Positions 1 through 12,600 of a stretch of 64,000 nt of DNA are shown piece by piece (within the stretch, counting starts at the first letter, position 1; each line of letters opens with the position of its first letter). Below the pieces are notes generated by a model. That model worked only from the letters and a program-made list of their open reading frames with translations, made no database searches and was not told the origin of the DNA. The translations under genes and the position numbers were made by a program. Origin of the DNA: Liolophura sinensis (lineage: Eukaryota > Mollusca > Polyplacophora > Chitonida > Chitonidae); contig NC_088306.1 in the NCBI RefSeq assembly GCF_032854445.1, positions 5,781,145 through 5,845,144 on the forward strand, in the 5' to 3' direction.

Positions 1-2890
1 TCAGTTAATAATAAAAACAATGAATGGCTTATATACATCGAGAATGGCATTGCAGCAATAATGTGTGTATTTGATATATCACCATATCATCCCCGAATCA
101 CTCTGACGGAATCTTCAGTTAATGATAAAAACATTGAATGGCTTATATACAACGAGAATGGCATTGCAGCAATAATGTGTGTATTTGATATATCACCATA
201 TCATCCCAGAACCACTCTGACGGAATCTTTAGTTAATAATAAAAACATTGAATGGCTTATATACAACGAGAATGGCATTGCAGCAATAATGTGTGTATTT
301 GATATATCACCATATCATCCCCGAACCACTCTGACGGAATCTTTAGTTAATAATAAAAACATTGAATGGCTTATATACATCGAGAATGACATTGCAGCAA
401 TAATGTGTGTATTTGATATATCACCATATCATCCCCGAATTATTGTGACGAAATCTTTAGTTAATAATAAAAACATTGAATGGCTTATATACAACGAGAA
501 TGACATTGCAGCAATAATGTGTGTATTTGATGTATCACCATATCATCCCCGAATCACTCTGACGGAATCTTCAGCTAATGATATAAACATTGAATGGCTT
601 ATATACAACGAGAATGGCATTGCAGCAATAATGTGTGTATTTGATATATCACCATATCATCCCCGAATTATTGTGACGGAATCTTTAGTTAATAATAAAA
701 ACATTGAATGGCTTATATACAACGAGAATGACATTGCAGGAATAATGTGTGTATTTGATGTATCACCATATCATCCCCGAATCACTCTGACGGAATCTTC
801 AGTTAATGATATAAACATTGAATGGCTTATATACAACGAGAATGGCATTGCAGCAATAATGTGTGTATTTGATGTATCACCATATCATCCCCGAACCACT
901 CTGACGGAATCTTTAGTTAATAATAAAACAACTGAATGGCTTATATACATCGAGAATGGCATTGCAGCAATAATGTGTGTATTTGATGTATCACCATATC
1001 ATTCCCGAATCACTCTGACGGAATCATCAGTTAATAATAAAAACATTGAATGGCTTATATACAACGAGAATGGCATCGCAGCAATAATGTGTGTATCTGA
1101 TATATCACCATATCATCCCCGAATCACTCTGACGAAATCTTTAGTTAATAATAAAATCATTGAATGGCTTATATACAACGAGAATGGCATTGCAGCAATA
1201 ATATGTGTATTTGATGTATCACCATATCATCCCCGAATCACTCTGACGGAATCTTCAGTTAATAATAAAAACAATGAATGGCTTATATACATCGAGAATG
1301 GCATTGCAGCAATAATGTGTGTATTTGATATATCACCATATCATCCCCGAATCACTCTGACGGAATCTTCAGTTAATGATAAAAACATTGAATGGCTTAT
1401 ATACAACGAGAATGGCATTGCAGCAATAATGTGTGTATTTGATATATCACCATATCATCCCAGAACCACTCTGACGGAATCTTTAGTTAATAATAAAAAC
1501 ATTGAATGGCTTATATACAACGAGAATGGCATTGCAGCAATAATGTGTGTATTTGATATATCACCATATCATCCCCGAACCACTCTGACGGAATCTTTAG
1601 TTAATAATAAAAACATTGAATGGCTTATATACATCGAGAATGACATTGCAGCAATAATGTGTGTATTTGATATATCACCATATCATCCCCGAATTATTGT
1701 GACGAAATCTTTAGTTAATAATAAAAACATTGAATGGCTTATATACAACGAGAATGACATTGCAGCAATAATGTGTGTATTTGATGTATCACCATATCAT
1801 CCCCGAATCACTCTGACGGAATCTTCAGCTAATGATATAAACATTGAATGGCTTATATACAACGAGAATGGCATTGCAGCAATAATGTGTGTATTTGATA
1901 TATCACCATATCATCCCCGAATTATTGTGACGGAATCTTTAGTTAATAATAAAAACATTGAATGGCTTATATACAACGAGAATGACATTGCAGGAATAAT
2001 GTGTGTATTTGATGTATCACCATATCATCCCCGAATCACTCTGACGGAATCTTCAGTTAATGATATAAACATTGAATGGCTTATATACAACGAGAATGGC
2101 ATTGCAGCAATAATGTGTGTATTTGATATATCACCATATCATCCCCGAACCACTCTGACGGAATCTTTAGTTAATAATAAAAAACATTGAATGGCTTATA
2201 TACATCGAGAATGGCATTGCAGCAATAATGTGTGTATTTGATGTATCACCATATCATCCCAGAACCACTCTGACGGAATCTTTAGTTAATAATAAAAACA
2301 TTGAATGGCTTATATACAACGAGAATGACATTGCAGCAATAATGTGTGTATTTGATGTATCACCATATCACACCCGAACCACTCTGACGAAATCTTCAGT
2401 TAATGATAAAAACATTGAATGGCTTATATACAACGAGAATGGCATTGCAGCAATAATGTGTGTATTTGATGTATCACCATATTATCCCCGAACCACTGTG
2501 ACGGAATCTTGTCTTAATAATTAAAGCATTGAATGGCTTATATACAACGAGAATGGCATTGCAGCAATAATGTGTGTATTTGATGTATCACTATATCATC
2601 GCCGAATTACTGTGACAGAATCTTCAGTTAATAATAAAGAAACATTGAATGGCTTATGTACAAAGGGACACATCATCATATAATCTCTGTATGCTTCTGA
2701 CGCATTAGTTCATAATAATACAAAAGTTGCCTGGCTTATGTACAACGGGAATGGCATTGAATGCAATCTGCGGGTTTGATATATCATTATATCATCCCCG
2801 TATCACTCTGACGGAATCGTCAGTCAAGACTTATTTTTCAAAAAAAGAATTTGCCTAGCTTAAGTCCAGCAAGAATGGTATTTCACGTAT
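1..2890. repeat. 114-bp tandem array with a 1254-bp higher-order repeat
   Basis: The unit begins ATGTGTGTATTTGATATATC and recurs every 114 bp (61, 175, 289 and so on). It runs off the left edge and becomes degenerate after about 2520, with relics to about 2890. Eleven units form a 1254-bp block: bases 1 to about 870 recur at 1255 to about 2125 with the same unit-specific variants. Because 114 is a multiple of three, a 709-residue frame of 38-residue repeats stays open (61-2190) until a one-base insertion in an A run near 2180 shifts it. No splice context, signal or known domain is visible, so I treat it as a satellite in the upstream intron of the neuroligin-like gene. Confidence 0.95.
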
Positions 2891-3503
2891 TTTGTAGTAT
2901 AGTTCGATAACAAGCCTCTTTTTCAAGGTACAGTAAGATCTTTGTAGCGGAACGGATTGACCTGCGAAACTCGGTTCTTCCAAGAATGAATGTCTTTTCA
3001 CCACCAGTCACCATTAGGCCGTTTGTGTTGGCAACGTTCGTGGCGGTAATAGAGCCATGTATTTCCTGTAGGTTAATTTATCGTTCCACAAATATGTAGA
3101 TATCTGTGTATCTCAGACACATAAGATAGCCACTGCGGTTAATAAACAACGTAATCTTAGACCTAATGCCAATTTCCTGTATGAGATGGGCTTGAGTATG
3201 TGCGAGCCGTCCAGCTCTTAATGATTAACTAACATCTTGCTTAGAACAATGTTTTCCTTTTCAGCTGGGCACTAATTAATGAACCGATAACTCAACTTGC
3301 TAAATGTACCGGCAGAAAGGTATTTCGCACAAGAACATGTGGACTGAATGATTCGCATTTTATTCAATGGGCAATATTAATGAGCGCAAATAACTGTCCC
3401 CAACAGACACATATGTGAAAGAAATTACTTTTGGGCTATTGTTTTGTAGAAGCTGAGATCAACAACAATATATTAATTGATATTTGTTTTTGTTTTCTTC
3501 CAG
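2891..3503. other. Non-repetitive intronic sequence before exon A
   Basis: AT-rich sequence ending in the exon A acceptor tract. No exon with the family motif SEDCLYLN or other N-terminal neuroligin residues was recognised here, so the preceding exon is probably left of the window. Confidence 0.6.
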
Positions 3504-3659
3504 ATTCCAACTCCACTCTTCCACATAAAATACCGGTTATGGTTTTCATTCACGGATACTCATTCGACAGCGGAAGTGGAAATGCTTACGATGGCAGCGT
3601 GCTGGCCAGCTATGGGAAAATCATAGTGGTCACTTTGAATTATCGTCTGGGTATATTTG
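3504..3659 (+). CDS. NLGN: Neuroligin-like exon A (oxyanion-loop region)
   Basis: 156 bp, phase 1 at both ends. The acceptor is a pyrimidine-rich stretch ending TTCTTCCAG at 3503 and the donor is GGTAAGC with GT at 3660. It encodes [17 protein letters not shown] and then [19 protein letters not shown] and [10 protein letters not shown]. This matches the neuroligin segment that follows alternative splice site A (PVMVxIHGGS...GNxxDGSxLASYGxVIVxTxNYRLG). The HGYS stretch sits where active esterases have the glycine-rich oxyanion loop. The preceding exon is not in the window. The open frame continues upstream to 3431 only because the intron happens to lack a stop there. Confidence 0.93.
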
Positions 3660-6600
3660 GTAAGCAAAAACTTTTCCTCGTGGATAGATTAGCGGTATAG
3701 TTTTGCATTTGAACGTGGGATATCTTGGCTCCCTATAACCACAAGCATACCTTGTCAAGTTTTTGCCCTACCCGATCTCACGGGTAAACGGTAACATTGC
3801 AGCTGTATTTGCCAGATTACGAAGTCGTGTATCACATTTAAATATCCTGTCAAGTCGAGGTATTTCTACGAACAATGGGCCATATTGGGCACCACAATTT
3901 GCGCAAAACTATCGAATGTCCAGGTACATGTACACTGACAGATGTGTTGTTTGGCCTCTTATGCCAGTTACACGGCCATTGCAGGCATGTGTTTTGCACG
4001 TTTCGCCATTAACATCGTTTTCAGCATTGTTCGTTTTGAAAGTTGTAAAAGGCAGGTGGCTTTTATTGTCATGTGATATGGAATATGACATCAGTTAATT
4101 GGAGAATCTGAGGGTCGGTTGATGACGGCAAACAACTTCAGCAACCTAGATTTCACAGCTGTGTTTTTTTTTCAAACGTCTAGAACAACTGTCACACTGC
4201 TGCTTTTTCTTAACTCCGCATCCGTAAAGCTCGAAACACCAGACATCTCACCTCGAGCGCATGACAGGGCTATATATTCGTATACACTGCCAGACTGAAA
4301 GACATTAAATACGACAGCGAGTCTCTGACTTTGTGATTGGTTGTGAATAACGCAATACTGTCCACACTTTGATGATGTCCTGCGCTTTGAGCATGGAGAC
4401 GTGGGTATATATAGCCAAAGCACAACGTCTAGTAATGGACAAGTACTGTACTCCTTGGCAAATATCCTCTTTTACACTTTCTTCGAGACAAAACGTGACA
4501 GCTGGACTGCTATCTCCTGACTACCATTCCTCTCCTGTCACAATACATGACAAGCATTGAAGTGGCCTTTTTTTCCCCCTTTCTCCATGAAGCCAGCGTG
4601 TACAGTCTCGCTGAAGTAGTCCCATAGTGGTGGAAAATAGGTCATCATCACCAGGTTACTCCGAATTCATGAACTACCCGCTTGAAAGCCAGCACAATGA
4701 CCTATCGATCATATACATAGGTAATTAATTAGGAGAATCTAGAATTGGAACAAATCAGCAAATGTGACCCGCGCAACCCTACCGTAGCTGTCAAACTTCT
4801 CATGTATATTCATATTTGAACGTCTACAAATATGGACTCCATTTGCCGATTGTTATTAAATTATGTGGGAAGCGCCCGAGGTGAATTGCCGCATCTCGCA
4901 AGCTACCAGACGATCTTTCTGACACAGACTGTTATTAGTGCGAGACTAGTTCCAATGTGCGGTACGCCTTTTATCAGTCATTCTGCCACAACGCGACGTG
5001 TGATGACTGCAGAAGAATGAATACTGAAACTAAAAGACTGACGTACCAAATATAATTGTTTATAGATCTGGCTGATATTTAACTACATCCATATCAATTC
5101 TCCTCTTGTTTGACGGTCGTCATTGTCGTAGTTGGATGAAACCGGAGTATCAGGGTTATACCATCAACATTTGGCAAAGTTTCTGACTTGCACACAGAAT
5201 GTCACTGTGAGTTCAAGTCCAGTTCATGGTGGCTTCCTCCTCGAGTGTACGTGGGAAGGTTTACCAACAACCTGTGGATGGCCGTTGGTTTCCCCCGGGT
5301 TCTGCCTGGTTTCCTCCCGCCATAATGCTGGCCTCCGTCGTATAGGTGAAATATTCTTGACTGCGGAGTAAACCATTCGGATAAAGAAATAAATCAGCGG
5401 GCAGGATCTTGTTAAAGCATAGTCAATTGATTGTTGTCAAAGAGGTCACATAACCATGGTTCAAGTCCAGGATTGAACCCGCGCCTAATGTGCTTGCTGT
5501 TGGGACAGCTATTGCTACTAAACCGCTTCCAATTCACTACATGTATGTCCTTATGACCAGTAGCATTAGGCTAAATACAACAAGTTGAATGAATATTTCT
5601 GATATGGTTGACCTTAAGTCGGTCCGCCTACCCAAAACTGTCCTTACCTTTGTATGTGAACCCGTTGGCTATAAATGAGATTGCCAACCTCATTCCCGAT
5701 CCCGGATGACAAAGCTGTCTTAACATTTGCCGTGAAGTGGTTGGTGATAAGTTAGTCTGCTTACCTAGTCCTTGATCCCGGATCATACAGCTGTCTTAAT
5801 CTTTGTCTGTGGAGTGGTTGGCCATTAGTCACGTTGATTTCCTGTTCCCTGATCCCGAATCACACAGCTGCCTTAACATTTGTCTACGAAGTGGTTGGCC
5901 ATAAGTCAGGTTGACTTCCTGTTCCCTGATCCCGAATCACCCAGCTACCTTAACATTTGTCTACGAAGTGGTTGGCCATAAGTCAGGTTGCATACGTAGT
6001 CCCTGGTCCCGAATCTCACAGCTGTTTGGACATTTGTCTGTGAAGTGGCTGGCCGTAAGACCGGTTGCCCACGTAGTCGCTGATTCCGAATTATAAATTT
6101 TCCTTAACCTTTGCACATGTTTGTGAAATGGTTGATCATAAGTCAGACTGCCTATCTAGCCCCTGATCCCCTACGACAAAGCTGTTTTAACATTTGTCTG
6201 TGAAGTGGTTGATCAGAAGTAAAGCTGCCTACCTATAGCACCTGGTTCGGGATTACAAATTTGTCTTAACCTTTGTCTGTGAACTGGTTGATCATAAGTC
6301 AGACTGCTACCTATTCACTTATCCTGGATCACAAATTTTTCTTAACCTTTGTTATGTGAAATGGTTGACCATAAATCAGACTGCCTACCTACTTTCCAAT
6401 CCCGGATGACAAAGCTGTCTTAACATTTGTCTGTGAAGTGGTTAATCATAAGTCAGATTTCCCACCCAGTTTCGGATCCCGGAATACAAAGTCGTCCTAA
6501 CTCCAGAAATGACTTAGTCTTGTTTCTTGGCTTTATTCCTGTTTTTGGTTTGACCTGAATCACTTTAGCCCCATCTTTATATTGACAGTTTACTGATATT

Positions 6601-9600
6601 TTAGTGTTAAATTTAAACGGCAGAAAAAAATACTATGTTTGTGTCAAGTCTAAGTCACTTTCAGCTATTCTTGGGAGTGGGCGGTGATGTCAGTTTCTGC
6701 CACAGCAGACAGCAGATGAAGACTACAGAGGAATATTCCTGGGAGGCTGCGAAGTTTCCCTGTTTGACCTACGTCCGAAAATAACTGACAAAACCCTCGA
6801 AACCATTTTGTCATCAAGAGAATACACAGAATGCTCTTAAATAGTTAATTGCGTCATTTGGGAGTGAGATGACTAGCTTATTGGAAATATTTTTCTGCGA
6901 GTGCCAATGAATGATTCATTTTCCTGTACTTTTCCCTTACGACAATGTATCGTGAAGTCCGTTATAATGCTAAGTCTCAGACTACCTGGGGTATTGGCTC
7001 AATACGTCAACAACAGTCACATAAGTCGTCAATGAAATACTATTTCCGCAGACATTTGCACATTTGTTTAAATATAACCCACGTGTTGTGAAAGGATGAA
7101 GTGCAAAGTGTTGAAATTCAAATTTTCAAATATTTTATTCTTGATTTTGTCTGATTTTGTTTGAAAACTTTTCCACATCATATGTGAACATCGGTGGGCA
7201 GAAAACACCTGTGATGTACTCCCTCCGACACCACCACCCAGCACCAACCACCAACCACCACCACCGACCACCAACCACCACCACCGACCACCAATCACTT
7301 CTCCCTCATGTTCATCCAAGCTTCCACGCCCTCAGAGAGGTGTTACACAGCACAGTAGAAAAGCTTTCATTAAACGCACATTGATTGGCGAAGTCAATTC
7401 GATCACCAGAAAGAAATTCACAAAGGAAAAAGTTCAGGCCTGAAGTGTTCACTTGGGCCAGGTTGTAAAAGTTTCCGCAGATGGAATGAGGTTTAGTTGG
7501 ATTTCTTATAGCCATGTTTTGTGCTTAACGAACATCTCATTGAAGTCGCCATTGATGCATTGTTACGAGAAAGTATTTCAGTCGGTAAATAATCATCTTC
7601 CTCCGGTTGGATAAGAGTTTTGATTGGATGAACACAGTGTGGATCACGTCTGAAGACCACGAAGACCCGTGGTGGAAATAAATATCTCAAATCAATCTTG
7701 TTATCTGACTCCTAAATGACATAATTTAACTATTTATGAGCATTCTGTGTATTCGCTTTGTGACAACACGCTATGGCGGCTTTTTTGTGAAGGCTTTATT
7801 TAGGGACAAGTAGGGATTTGTACCGTTCTGTCATGATTGTTCATTGTTTTTGTCATTCTGTACATTTATACGTTCAATCTTGTGAATGTCCGCGAAAGGA
7901 CAAATGTCTCGTTATGTCGTAAATGCTAATGGCGACCGTTTTTCAAATTGATGATAACTTTGACTGATTGGTGAGTGAGTGAGTGCTTGGAGTTCAACGT
8001 CGTACTTAGCAATCTTTTAGTCAAATGACGACAAAGGGGTCCTTAGAATGCATGTAATGTGCCTTCTTGTTGCAGGACGGATTTCCACCACTCTTTTATC
8101 TAGTGCTGCTTCACTGAGATGCCTTACCGAAGGCAAGTAAGCTGCCCCGCCCCAGCCATTATACTGATACAAGTCAACCAGTCGTTATACTATCCCCTTC
8201 ATGTTGATCAGCAAGCGAGGAAGTTACAACTTCCTCTTTTAAGGTATTAGGTGTGACTTAGGATTGACCCTGGATCTACCGCTCCCGAAGCGGACGCTCT
8301 ACCAACTGTGCTAGCGGGGCCGGTTCATGGACTGATTGACTGCTAGTTGAAATCGAGGTCTTAACACGACGAACAATAAAGTCACAATCGTTTTATGAGA
8401 CATTAAGACTGTTTATTGTACAGAACAGTATGTAGACAGCCAGGTGTGAGTTTAAATTTTAGCTATGCATTTCCCTCATTTTCCAGCCTTCCACCCAATA
8501 CCTCAAGTTGCTGTCTGTTTTGAATATCTTCGCCAAACGTTTTCCAGAAACCTGCAAGTTAATTGCGTTTATATGGCTTGTAATTTGCTTTTTTTCTTGA
8601 GATCGTAAGCATCGTCTTTATTGACAGAATCTTTCGGTACATGCGTAATTGTACTCTTGTGTTCTTTTCATGTAAGTGCAGTTGTATGTTTGGACAAAGA
8701 GTACCGTATGTAGATAATACTGACTGTGTTAAGGACATATGGTACTTGCACATATTTTGGCTACTTTCATATTCACCCATGAAGGCAATCTGTGCGAAGT
8801 TTATTGACGTGCCAGTATACTCCCTTACTTGTGCATAGTCTATCCTTGCATCATCTTGATTCTTTCCATTGGTATTGTACATCTTGTGTGCTGAGACCGG
8901 GCATTTCAGTTGGCTTCACTAATTGTAAAATCGGTATTGATGGTGGATGCAAATTGAATCTGAAATGATGTAACAAAGAAACTTGTCGCGAACTGACTAT
9001 AGATTGCGACATTGTGTATAAGAAGACAAATACTTGTCAGGCTGTTTCCCATCTGTTTTCGGGTGACAAGGTAATAAGTGGTGTGGTGTCCAACTGCACT
9101 CAAGTAATAAAACTTTCTCTTTGTAATTGATGCTTGACTGGGATACATGCTTGACTGAGATAGGTGGTTGACTGGTATTGGTGTTTGGCTGGGATTGATG
9201 CTTGGGAAGGATTAATGCTTGGCTGAGATTGGCATTTGGCTGGGAGTTACAAGAGAATTTGCTTGCCTGGGATTGGTGTTTGATTAGGTTTGATGCTTGA
9301 CTGGGACTGATGCATGAATGGGATGCATGCTTGGCTGAGATTGACGTTTGGCTGGGACTTATGCTTGGCTGGGCTTCATGCTTGGCTGGGATTGAAGCTA
9401 GGCTCAGAGTGAAGATAGGCTCAGGTTGATGCTATGCTCAGATTGATGCTGAAGTGAAAGACACTAATAACGGTCTGGCAGCATTTCGACCATTCCTCGT
9501 CTGTGTAACAATGTGTGTAGAACGAGCAAATATGCTTTCAATACACCGCGATCCAATAACGCCCATGTTGGAAATAACAACATCTGGGTGAGTTTACTTC

Positions 9601-12600
9601 TTGGAGGAAAAACAAGTAGATAGATTCCAGTTTCTCCAAATGCGTTAAAATTACGGTACATCAGGCTGCCCACTCCGCCTTTACGGTACATCAGACTGAC
9701 AACTGTGTCTTTATGGTACACCAGAGCGTCAACTGGTGATCGGCCATGGCAAACGTTTTAGCGCATGTCAAAAACCGGTGACTGTGCAATTATGATACAC
9801 CAAGCCAGTAACTGCGTCTTTCTGGTATAGCAAATCGGAAATTTTAGCTTAGACCAGATCGGCAACTGTACTCTTACAATACCCCAAGCTGGCATCTACG
9901 TCTTTGCGGTACACCAGATCGGTAACTGTACCCGTACGATACCCCAAGCTGGCATCTGTGTCTTTGCGGTACACCAGATCGGCAACTGTACCCTTACGAT
10001 ACGCCAAACTGGCATTTGCGTCTTTGCGGTACACCAGATCGACAACTGTAGCCTTACGATGCACCAAGCTGGCATCTGCGTCTTTGCGATACACCAGATC
10101 GGCAACTGTACCCTTACGATACCTCAAGTTGGCATCTGCGTCTTTGCGGTACACCAGATTTGCGGTACACCCTTACGATACGCCAAACTGGCATTTGCGT
10201 CTTTGCGGTACACCAGATCGACAACTGTAGCCTTACGATACACCAAGCTGGCATCTGTGTCTTTGCGGTACACCAGATCGGCAACTGTACCCTTACGATA
10301 CGCCAAACTGGCATTTGCGTCTTTGCGGTTAACCAGATCGACAACTGTAGCCTTACGATACACCAAGCTGGCATCTGCGTCTTTGGGGTACACCAGATCG
10401 GTAACTGTACCCTTACGATACCCCAAGCTGGCATCTGCGTCTTTGCGGTACACCAGATCGGCAATTGTACCCTTACGATACGCCAAGCTGGCATTTGCGT
10501 CTTTGCGGTACACCAGATCGACAACTGTAGCCTTACGATACGCCAAGCTGGCATCTGCGTCTTTGCGATACACCAGATCGGCAACCGTACCCTTACGATA
10601 CCTCAAGATGGCATCTACGTCCTTGCGGTACACCAGATCGGCAACTGTACCCTTACGATACCCCAAGCTGGCATCTGCGTCTTTGGGGTACACCAGATCG
10701 GTAACTGTAGCCTTACGATACCCCAAGCTGGCATCTGCGTCTTTGCGGTACACCAGATCGACAACTGTACCCTTACGATACGCCAATCTGGCATTTGCGT
10801 CTTTACGGTACACCAGATCCGCAACTATCCTGAAGCCCTAATTCGAATCTCGATTATTCTAAGTTTTATGTCTCGTGTCATACAAATCTACCAATATCCC
10901 TAAGTCAATGTTCCATGTCTTTAGGGTGTTTGATATTGCACCTACTTTATACTCGTTGTTAAAACTTGAAAGTCGGAATCCGTGGCGATAAAAGAGCACA
11001 ACTTTTTGTCATCCTTCCTTACTGGCCTGTCAAGTACCGAATATTTATTCATTTGTTTGGTGTTTTACGCCGTACTGGATAATATTTCAGCTTTACGACG
11101 GCGGCAAGTACCAGGAAACAGGACAGAGACAGAGGGGAAACCCACTAACATCAGCAGGTTGATGCTAGACTTTTTCATGCAAGGCCGGAGAGGATGAGCC
11201 AGCATGAGCTGGACTTGAACTCACAGCGACCGCATTGTTGAGAGGCTCATGGGCTATGCCAGGCTCTGTCGCGCTAACCACCTGGGGACGGTTGCCTCGA
11301 ATTCTGTATAGAGTGCGTGAATATATCGCCAGCGAATAAAATAAGAAGACATATTTAAAAAAACTTTGACCAGTGAATGAGTGAATTAATGGATGGGTCG
11401 CCATAACAGCTGTCTCCAAGCCAGGAGAAAGATCAATCTTCAGTATTAGTTGAGTGAATGGATTTTTAAGAGAAAAGGCAACAAATAATACAACCTGAAT
11501 TATTCCTGAAGAGGGATGGAAACAAACGTAAGCGCCCACAACCGTTTTTTTCTGATATGCGTGGTACCTTGGCAAAACAGTTTTTAAGGGATCCACCATC
11601 TTGGTAGATACCCTCTTGAAGTTATCAGGACTTATTCTTATTATTCACCGTAACTTTGTGAACGGGCGTCGGAGAAAACCACTAAACCAAATCTGCTGAA
11701 ATTTTCCATAGTCCTAACACATAGTCTGAAGTAGTGTATATCCAACTATGTGAGTCACAGTACTTGCCGGCTATATTAGATTTATATGAAAAACTTTAGG
11801 AATCTTTTCCTCCAGAACCAAGGAACCGATAAACTTCAAATTTGACACACGTGACTATAGTTGGGTGACAATTAAAACTTGAATCATGTGAAGCATATCC
11901 CATCGTAAATTAAACTTTAATTTACTAGCGAATAAAACTAGCGCAAAAACTGCACTCTTGGATGAAACAAATTCATCTCTGAGATAACCTTGACCTCCAA
12001 AATATGCATTTCAAAGAATTATTTCCATTTGAATTGTGGTTTTCAAGGAATTGTCAAAAAACATTTGAAAAAACGTTCGATTTTTCTCCAAAATTTAACA
12101 TGCGTCCTTTGTGTAAGACCTCACGAAACTTATCACCGCGGTTTACCTTGGTAACGGGCATGAAGCTTGCAACATTATATCCTTTCCATAATTTTTTTCT
12201 CGGCTTTGAGCGGAAGATCAAATCCACATGAGCTCTGTGCTGGCCTATAGTACCACGCCCATCGTAAATTATGCCCGACAGTCTAGTGTTCAAATCCTAT
12301 ACATTCCTTTTCATTTCTTTTCCGTTATTTCTCCTTTTTTCTGTACTTATCATGACTGTTAGGGTACAGGACCGATTTCCCGGAATTCCTGTTCTCGATA
12401 GGTATATTATAATCGCGAATTCTTACGAGACCAAGGTGTGTGCCATGTTAAGCAGCCAGAAACACCATGTGGCATTATTCGTACTCGACACACATACTGT
12501 TTAAAAGACAAACCAGGGTTCGAGTGACATATGCCTATACAACAGTATCCTCCAGTTTAGAGATAACTCGCGCCTGATTAATCAAAATTGATAACATGGC

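Noticed and set aside
61-2524. Long plus-strand frames of 38-residue repeats (709 and 98 codons)
   Set aside because: They follow from a 114-bp period without stops. A one-base insertion in an A run breaks the frame, and the repeat continues unchanged at DNA level. No signal, domain or splice context is seen.
7068-7384. Gly/Trp-rich and Pro/His-rich frames
   Set aside because: Translations of the CCA-type microsatellite at 7229-7300.
8225-8329. Possible tRNA gene on the minus strand
   Set aside because: The head has tRNA-like A and B boxes but continues into a SINE body and tail with a flanking 9-bp duplication, so it is a SINE.
9849-10903. Overlapping open frames on both strands in the 60-bp array
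   Set aside because: Several frames are open at once on both strands, which is expected for a stop-free 60-bp unit and not for a gene.
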